Positions 1 through 7,087 are shown, numbered from the stretch's first letter. The stretch: DNA of 7,354 bases from an uncultured Propionibacteriaceae bacterium (GCA_937859105.1 CALMAD010000117.1:1-7354), one strand, 5' to 3'. Notes: generated by a model from the sequence alone, not told the origin. Numbers and translations are program-made.

Positions 1-1483
1 TGAGCAGGTAGCCCTCCAGCCAGCCCTGGCACTGGTGCTCCGACAGCATCTCCATCACCTGGCCCTGCCGCTCGATGAAGCTGTCCTCATCGGGCGCGTA
101 GTCGGCCAGCCACTGCTTCTCGGTGACCTCGTAGACGTTCTGCAGCCGGTTGGACGCCGTCTCGTCGGGCCCGAAGATGCGGAAGTTCGTGGGGTTCGCC
201 TTCGCGATGTCCCGGAAGAAGGAGCCGAGCACGCGCGGCGACTCGACCATGGGGCCGCCGTGACCGTCGGCGTCCGGCTCGACCGCGTAGTCGCGGAAGT
301 CGGGCATGACCAGGTCCTTCAGCAGCAGACCGCCGTTGGCGACCGGGTTCGCGCTCATGCGCAGCTCGCCCTCGGGACGCAGCGCGTCGAACTTCTCCAG
401 GAACGCGCCGTTCTCGTCGAACAGTTCCTCGGTCTTGTACGACTTCAGCCAGTCCTCGAGCAGGTGCAGGTGCTCGACGGTGTCGCGGGCGTTCGACAGC
501 GGCACCTGGTGCGAGCGCCAGTTGCCTTCGGTCTTCTTGCCGTCGACCTCCTTCGGGCCTGTCCAGCCCTTGGGGGTGCGGAAGATGATCATCGGGTAGT
601 ACGGACGCTCGGCCTGCTTCGGGTCGGCCCCCGCGCTCTTCTCCTTGATGTCGACGATCATGTCGAGCGCCTCGTCGAGCACCTTGGCGAAGCGCTTGTG
701 CACCTCGATGTGATCCTCATCCGCGGACGCCTCGAACGCGATCGGGTGGTACCCGTAGCCGCGCATCAGGTCTTCGAGCTCCTCCTGCGGGATGCGGGAG
801 AGCACCGTCGGGTTGGCGATCTTGTAGCCGTTCAGGTGCAGGATCGGCAGCACGACGCCGTCGGACACCGGGTTGACGAACTTGTTCGAGTGCCACGACG
901 TGGCCAGCGGGCCCGTCTCGGCCTCGCCGTCGCCCACCACCGAGAACGTCAGCAGGTCGGGGTTGTTGAACACGGCGCCATAGCTGTGCGACAGCGCGTA
1001 GCCGAGCTCGCCGCCCTCGTGGATCGAGCCGGGCGTCTCGGGCGCCACGTGCGACGGGATGCCGCCGGGGAACGAGAACTGCTTGAACAGCTTCTGGATG
1101 CCCTCGTCGTCGCGCGTGATGTTCGGGTACACCTCGGTGTAGGTGTTGTCGAGGTACGCGTTCGCGACCAGACCGGGGCCGCCGTGACCGGGGCCCGCGA
1201 TGTAGATCGCGTTCAGGCTGCGCTCGATGATCGCGCGGTTGAAGTGCGCGTACATGAAGTTCAGGCCGGACGTCGTGCCCCAGTGGCCCAGCAGGCGACG
1301 CTTCACATCGTCGCGCTCCAGCGGACGCCGCAGCATGGCGTTGTCCAGCAGGTAGATCTGCCCGACGGACAGATAGTTCGCTGCACGCCACCAGCCCTCG
1401 ATGAGCTCGGCGGTCTCGTCGCTGATGGTCTCCGGCGCGCCCTCGGGGCGGCGCTGCCAGGCAGTCTCGACAGTAGTCGACAT
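1..1483 (-). CDS. xfp: Phosphoketolase (xylulose-5-P/fructose-6-P), N-terminal part; C-terminus beyond the left edge
   Basis: This is a cytosolic thiamine-diphosphate enzyme that uses phosphate to split xylulose-5-P and/or fructose-6-P into acetyl phosphate plus glyceraldehyde-3-P or erythrose-4-P (the phosphoketolase shunt). The frame is open from the ATG at 1483 to the window edge, giving 494 codons with no stop. Family blocks occur in order: GHWGTT (His67), GPGHGG (His100), GGIPSH (His145), [15 protein letters not shown] (His155), the ThDP-binding GDGEAETGP (184-192), [12 protein letters not shown], and WRSHQVPL (His325). His67, His100 and His145 sit three residues beyond the catalytic His64, His97 and His142 I recall for the Bifidobacterium enzyme. 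The family is about 800-825 aa, so roughly 330 residues, including the later catalytic His, are missing at the window edge. An in-frame ATG at 1510 with GGGAGG ahead is an alternative start. I prefer 1483 because it matches the family N-terminus and has GGAG 4 nt upstream. Whether both sugars are used cannot be read from sequence. Confidence 0.96.
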   Translation of the reverse strand, partial: MSTTVETAWQRRPEGAPETISDETAELIEGWWRAANYLSVGQIYLLDNAMLRRPLERDDVKRRLLGHWGTTSGLNFMYAHFNRAIIERSLNAIYIAGPGHGGPGLVANAYLDNTYTEVYPNITRDDEGIQKLFKQFSFPGGIPSHVAPETPGSIHEGGELGYALSHSYGAVFNNPDLLTFSVVGDGEAETGPLATSWHSNKFVNPVSDGVVLPILHLNGYKIANPTVLSRIPQEELEDLMRGYGYHPIAFEASADEDHIEVHKRFAKVLDEALDMIVDIKEKSAGADPKQAERPYYPMIIFRTPKGWTGPKEVDGKKTEGNWRSHQVPLSNARDTVEHLHLLEDWLKSYKTEELFDENGAFLEKFDALRPEGELRMSANPVANGGLLLKDLVMPDFRDYAVEPDADGHGGPMVESPRVLGSFFRDIAKANPTNFRIFGPDETASNRLQNVYEVTEKQWLADYAPDEDSFIERQGQVMEMLSEHQCQGWLEGYLL

Positions 1484-1521
1484 GGTTCTCCGTTCGGATT
1501 CGATCGGCATAACGCCTCCCA

Positions 1522-1551
1522 TTCTTACCCTGTGACATCACCCCCTGTCAC
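1522..1551 (-). promoter_or_regulatory. Candidate promoter of the phosphoketolase gene
   Basis: On the minus strand GTGACA (1551-1546) and TAAGAA (1527-1522) are separated by 18 bp, resembling a housekeeping -35/-10 pair. A start about 7 nt past the -10 (near 1515) would give a leader of about 32 nt carrying GGAG before the ATG at 1483. It would leave the upstream GGGAGG (1520-1515) out of the mRNA, which favours the 1483 start. The call rests on position and resemblance only. Confidence 0.45.
1532..1551. repeat. Inverted repeat GTGACA-N8-TGTCAC over the candidate -35 region
   Basis: GTGACA (1532-1537) and TGTCAC (1546-1551) form perfect 6-bp arms around 8 bp. The right arm coincides with the candidate -35 of the phosphoketolase promoter and the left arm lies in its spacer, so a dimeric regulator bound here would probably repress. 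GTGA-N2-TCAC within 1532-1541 is a second, shorter symmetric element. No regulator can be named. Confidence 0.45.
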
Positions 1552-1578
1552 GGGGCGGATTTCGCCGGGCACTCGCTT

Positions 1579-1605
1579 GTCACCCGGATGTCACCTCACC
1601 GTCAC
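1579..1605 (+). promoter_or_regulatory. Three GTCAC direct repeats with exact 11-bp period; possible response-regulator site
   Basis: GTCAC occurs at 1579-1583, 1590-1594 and 1601-1605, with exactly 6 bp between copies. Direct repeats of 11 bp are typical of sites for OmpR-type winged-helix regulators of actinobacteria. These include PhoP PHO boxes (TTCACC-like units in Streptomyces, TCACAGC units in mycobacteria) and MtrA/GlnR sites (GTnAC units). The block lies about 64-90 bp upstream of the inferred phosphoketolase transcription start, a usual place for an activator. The regulator's identity is inference. Confidence 0.45.
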
Positions 1606-1724
1606 GCGGACCCTGCACGATCGCGCGCCCGCACGCGCGACGCGTGCACGCATCGGCGCCCCCGCGGGCTGTTCGGCCGGGCGCTCCCGCCCCTCAGACG
1701 ACGGTTCCCGTCGACGCCGGACGC
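1606..1724. other. Gene-free GC-rich stretch between the ABC ATPase and the phosphoketolase promoter region
   Basis: Apart from a small hairpin near 1699-1713, I see no gene, tRNA or convincing promoter in this part. The plus-strand frames that stay open here continue antisense through neighbouring genes and give low-complexity Arg/Ala/Pro-rich peptides. Confidence 0.6.
1699..1713 (-). terminator. Small hairpin after the ABC ATPase stop, weak terminator candidate
   Basis: CGACGG-TTC-CCGTCG is a perfect 6-bp stem with a 3-nt loop, beginning about 12 nt past the TAG of the ABC ATPase gene. No T-run follows on the minus strand, so it is weak as an intrinsic terminator. Stems without a U-tract are, however, often reported in high-GC actinobacteria. 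Confidence 0.3.
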
Positions 1725-2507
<783 letters not shown>

Positions 2508-2523
2508 GGCCCCAACCTACCCG

Positions 2524-3297
2524 TCAGGCGCCGGTCGAGTGCAGACCGCCGTCGACGTGGATCAACTCGCCGGTGGTCGCCGGGAACCAGTCCGACAGCA
2601 GGGCCACGACGGCCTTCGCGGCGGGCGTCGTGTCGCGCGCGTCCCACCCCAGCGGCGCCCGGTCGGCCCAGATGTCGTTGAACGAGTCGGCCCCCGGGAT
2701 CGCCTTCTTCGCGATCGTGTCGAGCGGGCCGGCGGAGACGATGTTCGAGCGAATGCCCTTCTCGCCGAGGTAGCGCGCCAGGTAGCGGGACGCACTCTCC
2801 AGCGCGGCCTTCGACACGCCCATCCAGTCGTAGGCGGGCCAGGTCATGCGGGCGTCGAACGTCATGCCGACGACGGAGCCCCCGGCGTCCATCAGCGGGA
2901 CGCAGGCCCGCGTCAGGCTGACCAGCGAGAACGCCGAGATCTGCAGCGAGTTGGCCACGTCGGGCCAGTCCGTGGTCAGGAACTTGCCGCCGAGCGCGGT
3001 CTCGGGGTTCGCGAACGCGATCGAGTGGACGACCCCGTCGAGCCTCGTCACGCCCACCTCGCGGAGGGCGTCCGGCAGCGCGGCGAGGTGTTCGTCGTTC
3101 GTCACGTCGAGCTCCAGCACCGGGGGCACCGGGTCGAGCTTCTTCGCGATGCGGTTGGTCAGCGACAGCGCGCGACCGAAGTTCGAGATGACGACCGTCG
3201 CGCCCTGCTCGGCCGCGACCTCGGCGACCCGGTAGGCGATCGAGTTGGTCATCGTCACGCCGGTGACGAGGACGGACTTGCCTTCGAGGATTCCCAC
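2524..3297 (-). CDS. fabI: Enoyl-[acyl-carrier-protein] reductase (NADH), InhA-like FabI
   Basis: This enzyme performs the last reduction of each type II fatty acid elongation cycle, turning trans-2-enoyl-ACP into acyl-ACP with NADH in the cytosol. It has 257 aa, usual for the family. Visible are the FabI-type nucleotide-binding start GKSVLVTGV..TNSIAY (6-22), LDVT (63-66), HSIAFA (91-96), GMTFDA with Phe147 (InhA Phe149), and the catalytic pair Tyr156-x6-Lys163 in YDWMGVSK. AGPLDT and the C-terminal PATTGELIHVDGG also match InhA closely. The substrate-loop segment between GPLDT and APLGW is about 10 residues shorter than in InhA and equals E. coli FabI in length, as I recall those sequences. 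The start is a GTG at 3297, with AAAGGA 10 nt and GGAG 2 nt upstream. It follows fabG by 39 bp, as inhA follows mabA in mycobacteria, and is probably cotranscribed with it. Confidence 0.96.
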   Translation of the reverse strand: MGILEGKSVLVTGVTMTNSIAYRVAEVAAEQGATVVISNFGRALSLTNRIAKKLDPVPPVLELDVTNDEHLAALPDALREVGVTRLDGVVHSIAFANPETALGGKFLTTDWPDVANSLQISAFSLVSLTRACVPLMDAGGSVVGMTFDARMTWPAYDWMGVSKAALESASRYLARYLGEKGIRSNIVSAGPLDTIAKKAIPGADSFNDIWADRAPLGWDARDTTPAAKAVVALLSDWFPATTGELIHVDGGLHSTGA

Positions 3298-3336
3298 AGC
3301 TCCGCTTTCCTTTCTCAGTGCCTGATCGGGACCGGC

Positions 3337-4056
3337 TCAGTGCCCCATGCCCAGGCCGCCGTCGACCGGGACGACGGCCCCGCTGATGTACGCGGCGTCG
3401 TCGGACGCCAGGAACGCCACGGCCGCCGCGACGTCGTCGACGCTGCCCATCCGCCCGGCCGGGATCTCCTTCTTGTACTGGGCCTTCAGCTCGTCGGAGA
3501 GCACGCCGGTCATCTCGGTCTCGATGAACCCGGGCGCGACGACGTTCGCCGTGATGCCCCGGCTGCCGACCTCGCGCGCGATCGAGCGGGCCATGCCGAC
3601 CAGCCCCGCCTTCGTCGACGCGTAGTTGACCTGCCCGGGTGAGCCCTTGAGCCCGACGACCGAGCCGATGAAGACGATGCGGCCGCCGCGGGCCCGCAGC
3701 ATCGACTTCACGCCGCGTTTGGCGACGCGGAACGAGCCCTTGAGGTTCACGTCGACCACGGCGTCCCAGTCGGCGTCGCTCATGCGCAGCAGGAGCGTGT
3801 CTTTCGTGATGCCCGCGTTCGCCACGACCACGGTGACCGGGCCGTGGGCCTTCTCGGCCTCGGCGAACGCGGCGTCGACGGCCGCGGCGTCCGTCACGTC
3901 GCAGGCGATGCCGAGCGCCCCCTCGGGGGCCTTGCCGCTAGTGCTCGCGCACGCCACCTGATGCCCGTCGGCGAGCAGGCGTTTCACGATCGCCTCGCCG
4001 ATGCCGCGGCTGCCGCCCGTGACCAGGACGCTCCGTCGCGTTTCAGTTTCACTCAC
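3337..4056 (-). CDS. fabG: 3-oxoacyl-[acyl-carrier-protein] reductase FabG (MabA-like)
   Basis: This enzyme reduces 3-oxoacyl-ACP to 3-hydroxyacyl-ACP with NADPH, the first reduction of the type II fatty acid cycle. The 239-residue protein is a classical short-chain dehydrogenase. It has the cofactor motif TGGSRGIG (13-20), CDVTD (52-56), NAG (80-82), Asn104, Ser132, and Tyr145-x3-Lys149, plus the C-terminal SGAVVPVDGGLGMGH typical of FabG. The catalytic tetrad Asn-Ser-Tyr-Lys is complete. The start is a GTG at 4056. No ribosome site precedes it, but TACGGT lies 7 nt upstream, so the mRNA may be leaderless and begin on the GTG. It is the first gene of the fabG-fabI-ABC run. The fabI gene next to it supports housekeeping FabG over a generic SDR. 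Confidence 0.95.
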   Translation of the reverse strand: MSETETRRSVLVTGGSRGIGEAIVKRLLADGHQVACASTSGKAPEGALGIACDVTDAAAVDAAFAEAEKAHGPVTVVVANAGITKDTLLLRMSDADWDAVVDVNLKGSFRVAKRGVKSMLRARGGRIVFIGSVVGLKGSPGQVNYASTKAGLVGMARSIAREVGSRGITANVVAPGFIETEMTGVLSDELKAQYKKEIPAGRMGSVDDVAAAVAFLASDDAAYISGAVVPVDGGLGMGH

Positions 4057-4063
4057 GGCGGTT

Positions 4064-4069
4064 ACCGTA
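4064..4069 (-). promoter_or_regulatory. -10 element for a leaderless fabG transcript
   Basis: TACGGT on the minus strand fits the actinobacterial TANNNT -10 pattern. Seven bases separate it from the GTG at 4056, so transcription should start at or next to the start codon. This agrees with the lack of a ribosome site. No good -35 is visible 16-18 bp upstream. Confidence 0.5.
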
Positions 4070-4075
4070 CTGCAC

Positions 4076-4091
4076 GGGGCCCCGCGCGGGG
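4076..4091. repeat. GC palindromes between the divergent fabG and DUF3099 promoters
   Basis: GGGGCCCC (4076-4083) overlaps the perfect 12-bp palindrome CCCCGCGCGGGG (4080-4091). Both lie upstream of both divergent -10 elements. The block could bind a regulator of both directions, but such words also arise by chance in DNA this GC-rich. Confidence 0.3.
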
Positions 4092-4114
4092 ACGCCGACG
4101 CCCACGCACGCGCG

Positions 4115-4120
4115 TAGAGT
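4115..4120 (+). promoter_or_regulatory. -10 element for a leaderless DUF3099 transcript
   Basis: TAGAGT fits TANNNT, and 7 bases separate it from the ATG at 4128, so the first transcribed base should be at or next to that A. It also argues against the in-frame GTG at 4119, which overlaps the element. No ribosome site or clear -35 is seen. Confidence 0.55.
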
Positions 4121-4127
4121 GGCCGGC

Positions 4128-4496
4128 ATGGCAGCCCGGGGGCACGCGCCCGCGCTCATCACGAGCGCCCGCAAACCCCGCTCGCTCGACACCGAGGAGC
4201 GGACGAAGCGCTACCTGCTCACGATGGCGGCGCGCGTCGCGTTCTTCCTCGTCGGCTGCTTCTTGCCGGCGCCGTGGAACTGGGTGATGTTCATCCTCGC
4301 CGCCGTGCTGCCGGGCATCGCCGTGATCCTCGCGAACGCCATCGACAACCGCAGCGAGGCGAGCGTGACGGACGCGGCCCAGACCGATCGTCCGGCGCTG
4401 GAGCCGGGCGTCGTCGTGCCCGGGGACGTGGAGGACGCCGCGGAGGGCGGCGTCCGGGAGAGGGGCGAGGAGCCCCGCAAGGAGGGGACGCGGTGA
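4128..4496 (+). CDS. DUF3099-type small membrane protein
   Basis: This 122-residue protein has an ITSARKPRSLDTEERTKRY segment (11-29), then two hydrophobic helices at about 31-46 and 52-72 separated by a short PAPWN turn, then a charged tail (73-122) rich in Asp and Glu. The ITSAR...RYL start followed by two helices is what I recall of the actinobacterial DUF3099 family, whose function is unknown. I chose the ATG at 4128 because a -10 sits 7 nt upstream. A GTG at 4119 would add three residues. Its stop overlaps the SURF1 start (GTGA), and the gene end carries that gene's AAGGAGG ribosome site, so the two are translationally coupled. Its neighbour hints at a membrane role near respiratory assembly, but that is inference. 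Confidence 0.82.
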   Translation: MAARGHAPALITSARKPRSLDTEERTKRYLLTMAARVAFFLVGCFLPAPWNWVMFILAAVLPGIAVILANAIDNRSEASVTDAAQTDRPALEPGVVVPGDVEDAAEGGVRERGEEPRKEGTR

Positions 4497-5365
4497 GGAC
4501 GATGGGCGGCTCGGCGTCCGGCATGGGGCGTTCGGGGGCGTCCGGCGGGCGGACGTGGCTGCGCTGGCTGCTGCTGATCGTGTTCGTGGTGGGGCTGGCG
4601 TTCATATTCGTCCGGCTGGGCGAGTGGCAGCTCGACCGGCTCGACCAGCGTCGGCACCGCAACGACGTGATCGCGCGGCACGAGGCCTCGCCCGTCGTCG
4701 ACTACGCGACGATCATGAACCGTCCGTTGGGCGAGGACGACCAGTGGCAGCGCGTCCGCGCGACGGGGACGTTCGTCACCGACAGGCAACTCATCGTCCG
4801 GTACCGCTCGAATGACGGGAAGACCGGCTGGGAGGTCGTCACGCCGCTGCGCACCACCGACGGGCGGACCGTCCTGATCGACCGCGGGTTCGTCGAGCGA
4901 CAGCCGGGCACCGACTTCCCGACCGTCCTGCCCGAGCCGCCCGCGGGCGAGGTGACGGTCGTCGGGCACGTGCGGCGCAACGAGCAGGGCGACGAGAAGG
5001 CGACGACGCCGCAGCAGGGCTCGATCCGGCTCATCAACTCCGACGCGCTGGCGACCTGGGTCGGGACGCCGCTGGTGAACGGCTACATCGGGCTGCTGGA
5101 GGTGACGCCGCCGCAGACGGGCGGGTTTCAGCCGGTGGCCGTCCCGGCCCTGGACGAGGGCCCCCACCTCTCGTACGCGCTGCAGTGGTTCGCGTTCACG
5201 GTGATCGCCGGGGTGGGGCTGGTGATCCTGATCCGCAACGACGTCCGCGACCGCAGGCGCGCGCGGGAGAGGGCGGCGTCCGATCAGGCGGCCGATCGGG
5301 CGGGCGAGACGCCGGCGGGGAGCCCGCGCGCGACCACCGACGACGCGGTGGACTCGCGCAGTTGA
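4493..5365 (+). CDS. SURF1-family cytochrome oxidase biogenesis protein
   Basis: SURF1 proteins help assemble aa3-type cytochrome c oxidase, in bacteria probably by supplying heme a to subunit I in the cytoplasmic membrane. The 290-residue protein has the family layout. A Gly/Ser-rich N-terminus precedes TM1 (about 23-41), followed by the signature LGEWQLDR (42-49). A large external domain comes next, with the block TVLIDRGFV. Then come HLSYALQWFAF (225-235) and TM2 (about 231-248), ending in an Arg-rich cytoplasmic tail. I start it at the GTG at 4493, which overlaps the preceding TGA and has AAGGAGG (4479-4485) at 7 nt spacing. An ATG at 4502 is 16 nt from that site and less likely. The same frame is open further upstream, but only as antisense-like sequence through DUF3099. 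No oxidase gene is in the window. Confidence 0.92.
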   Translation: MRTMGGSASGMGRSGASGGRTWLRWLLLIVFVVGLAFIFVRLGEWQLDRLDQRRHRNDVIARHEASPVVDYATIMNRPLGEDDQWQRVRATGTFVTDRQLIVRYRSNDGKTGWEVVTPLRTTDGRTVLIDRGFVERQPGTDFPTVLPEPPAGEVTVVGHVRRNEQGDEKATTPQQGSIRLINSDALATWVGTPLVNGYIGLLEVTPPQTGGFQPVAVPALDEGPHLSYALQWFAFTVIAGVGLVILIRNDVRDRRRARERAASDQAADRAGETPAGSPRATTDDAVDSRS

Positions 5366-5423
5366 GACCCGCGCGGCGACGAATCAGGCAGAAGAGATCG
5401 ATGAGGCACGAGAGGGGTAGGGC

Positions 5424-6179
5424 ATGGATCTGGGGCTGACCGGCAAGGTGTTCCTGGTGACGGCGGCGTCCGGAGGGCTGGGCCGCGCGACGGCCGAGCA
5501 ACTCGTCGCCGAGGGGGCGCGGGTGTTCCTGGTCGCACGCACCGAGGACAAGCTGGCCTCCGCCGCCCGCGAACTCGGCGAGAACGCCCGCTATCTGGCC
5601 GCCGACCTGAGCGAGCCGGCGACCGCCGAACGCGTCGCCGCCGCGGCCAAGGAGGCGTTCGGACGCCTCGACGGCGCCCTGGTCAGCGTGGGCGGCCCGC
5701 CGCGGGGCAGCGTGCTGGGGGTCACCGACGAGCAGTGGACCGGGGCGTTCGAGGGTGTGTTCCTGGCCGCGATCCGGGTGGCGCGCGCCGTCGTCGCGGC
5801 GGCGGACAACCCGGTCGCGATGGCGTTCGTGCTGAGCTCGTCGGCGCGGCGTCCGCTGGACGACATGGCCCCGTCGAACGGCATGCGTCCGGGGCTGGGC
5901 ATGGTGCTGCTGCAGCTCTCCGCCGAGCTGGGGCCGCAGGGCTCGCGGGTGGTCGGGCTGATACCGGGCACCGTCCACACCGACCGCATCGACTCCCTCA
6001 TCAGCGGCACCCCGAACCCGGAGGCCGCGCTGGCCGCCATGGGGTCGTCGTCCGCGCTCGGGCGGGTGGGGCGTCCCGAGGAGTTCGGCAAGGTCGCGGC
6101 GTTCCTGCTGTCGGACGCGGCGTCCTACGTGACCGGCACGATGGTCGGCATCGACGGCGGCAGCATCCGGGTCCTGTGA
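5424..6179 (+). CDS. SDR-fold protein with altered active site (S-N-x-x-R in place of Y-x-x-x-K)
   Basis: This is a 251-residue Rossmann-fold protein of the short-chain dehydrogenase family. The cofactor motif is TAASGGLG (13-20), with AADLS (59-63) for the adenine side, and the C-terminal YVTGTMVGIDGG matches the family. The catalytic residues are changed. NAG is replaced by SVGG (88-91) and the helix Asn by Glu110. At the right distance from Ser138, the Tyr and Lys positions are Ser151 and Arg155 (SNGMR). Some SDR proteins carry an SNxxR version of this motif, so this looks like a subfamily trait rather than decay, and the frame is intact. The substrate, and whether it is an enzyme at all, are unknown. 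AGAGGGG (5411-5417) lies 6 nt before the ATG. It follows SURF1 by 58 bp, and its stop overlaps the next gene's GTG. Confidence 0.9.
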   Translation: MDLGLTGKVFLVTAASGGLGRATAEQLVAEGARVFLVARTEDKLASAARELGENARYLAADLSEPATAERVAAAAKEAFGRLDGALVSVGGPPRGSVLGVTDEQWTGAFEGVFLAAIRVARAVVAAADNPVAMAFVLSSSARRPLDDMAPSNGMRPGLGMVLLQLSAELGPQGSRVVGLIPGTVHTDRIDSLISGTPNPEAALAAMGSSSALGRVGRPEEFGKVAAFLLSDAASYVTGTMVGIDGGSIRVL

Positions 6180-6985
6180 GCCTGGACGCGGCCCGCGGCG
6201 TCCTCGCGTGCCCGGTGTGCGAGCAGGGCCTCGACGTCGGGGAGCGGCCGGTCCGCTGCCCCGAGGGGCACGCGTTCGACGTCGCCCGGCAGGGGTACGT
6301 GAACCTGCTGGGGCAGGCGCCGCCCGCGAACGCCGACACCCCCGCGATGGTGGCCGCCCGCGACCGCGTGCTGACCAGCGGCCTGTACGCGCCGATCGCG
6401 GAGCAGGTCGCAACCCGGCTGTGGGGGGCGTCCGTCGTGCTCGACGTGGGCGCCGGCACCGGCTACTACCTCGCCGCTGCGCTCGACGCCCACCCGGACG
6501 CCCGCGGGGTCGCCCTCGACGTCTCCGTCGCCGCCGCCAAGCGCGCGGCCCGGGCGCACGGGCGGGCGGCGTCCGTGGTGGGGGACGTGTGGGGACGCCT
6601 GCCGGTGCGTCCGCGGCGCGTGGGCGCCGTGCTGTGCGTGTTCGCGCCGCGGAACATGGCCGAGTTCGCCCGCGTGCTGGTCCCCGGCGGGTTGTTGGTC
6701 GTGGTGACGCCGACCGCGTCCCACCTCGCGGGCCTGCGGGAGCGCCACGGGCTGCTCGGCATCGAGCCCGACAAGGACGATCGCCTGCTGCGGTCGGCGT
6801 CCGGGTACGTGGAGGCGGTGGGGCGCTGGACGGTCGAGTACGCGAAGCCGGCGTCCGCGGGGGTGGTGCGCGACCTGATCGCGATGGGTCCGAACGCGTT
6901 CCACGGCGTCCCGGACGACGTCGCCCCCGCCGACGTGGACGTCAGCGTCCACGTCTGGTGCTTCCGGACGCCGCTGCCCGTGTGA
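6176..6985 (+). CDS. 23S rRNA (guanine-N1)-methyltransferase, RlmA/TlrB type
   Basis: The RlmA family uses S-adenosylmethionine to methylate N1 of a guanine in hairpin 35 of 23S rRNA, G745 for RlmA(I) or G748 for RlmA(II)/TlrB. The 269-residue protein starts with a zinc finger, Cys12-x2-Cys15-x12-Cys28-x3-His32 (CPVC...CPEGH). This has the same spacing as I recall for E. coli RlmA. VNLLG (42-46) follows, then the SAM motif VVLDVGAGTGYY (87-98), then CVFAPRNMAEFARVLVPGG and a HLAGLR segment, all in family order. The GTG at 6176 overlaps the SDR stop (GTGA), and I see no strong ribosome site, so it is probably translated by coupling. The frame is open upstream only as a shadow of the SDR gene. 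Actinobacterial members are often the G748 type, linked in antibiotic producers to tylosin-type macrolide tolerance. Which G is modified here is not visible. Confidence 0.92.
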   Translation: MSLDAARGVLACPVCEQGLDVGERPVRCPEGHAFDVARQGYVNLLGQAPPANADTPAMVAARDRVLTSGLYAPIAEQVATRLWGASVVLDVGAGTGYYLAAALDAHPDARGVALDVSVAAAKRAARAHGRAASVVGDVWGRLPVRPRRVGAVLCVFAPRNMAEFARVLVPGGLLVVVTPTASHLAGLRERHGLLGIEPDKDDRLLRSASGYVEAVGRWTVEYAKPASAGVVRDLIAMGPNAFHGVPDDVAPADVDVSVHVWCFRTPLPV

Positions 6986-7044
6986 CGTTTCTTTGTGACA
7001 CTCTCCGCCCTGGGGGGTCGAGACTGCCACAGAGAAACGTCACA
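6981..7044. repeat. Long inverted repeat after the methyltransferase (17-bp arms, 30-nt loop)
   Basis: The arm at 6981-6997 (TGTGACGTTTCTTTGTG) pairs with 7028-7044 (CACAGAGAAACGTCACA) at 16 of 17 positions, and the odd pair would be G-U in RNA. The methyltransferase stop lies inside the left arm. The arms are clearly less GC-rich than the surroundings. It could act as a terminator stem, though no T-run follows, or as a paired operator upstream of the transporter promoter. The left side also holds TGTGAC twice, 13 bp apart. Confidence 0.75.
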
Positions 7045-7087
7045 AGCCCCACCTCGGGACGGCCCCTCCCCGCCGCGCGCGCCTCGT

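Noticed and set aside
1..20. Adapter or vector at the left end
   Set aside because: The first bases translate smoothly into the conserved GYLL(T) of the phosphoketolase and do not resemble the reverse complement of the adapter.
717..1541. Minus-strand 274-codon frame overlapping the phosphoketolase
   Set aside because: It is another frame of the same strand and its peptide is Arg-rich without motifs. The phosphoketolase frame covers the region with conserved blocks throughout.
1531..1551. CRP-type site at TGTGACA...TGTCAC
   Set aside because: The spacing between the GTGA and TCAC half-sites is 12 bp here, against 8 bp between them in the usual TGTGA-N6-TCACA form. I therefore list it only as an unnamed inverted repeat.
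2573..3235. Plus-strand frames of 66 and 129 codons within fabI
   Set aside because: They are antisense to fabI with Ser/Thr/Arg-rich composition and no ribosome site or motif.
5401..5439. 12-codon ATG frame before the SDR gene, a possible leader peptide
   Set aside because: It overlaps the SDR start, has no clear ribosome site of its own, and shows no attenuator-like codons or hairpins.
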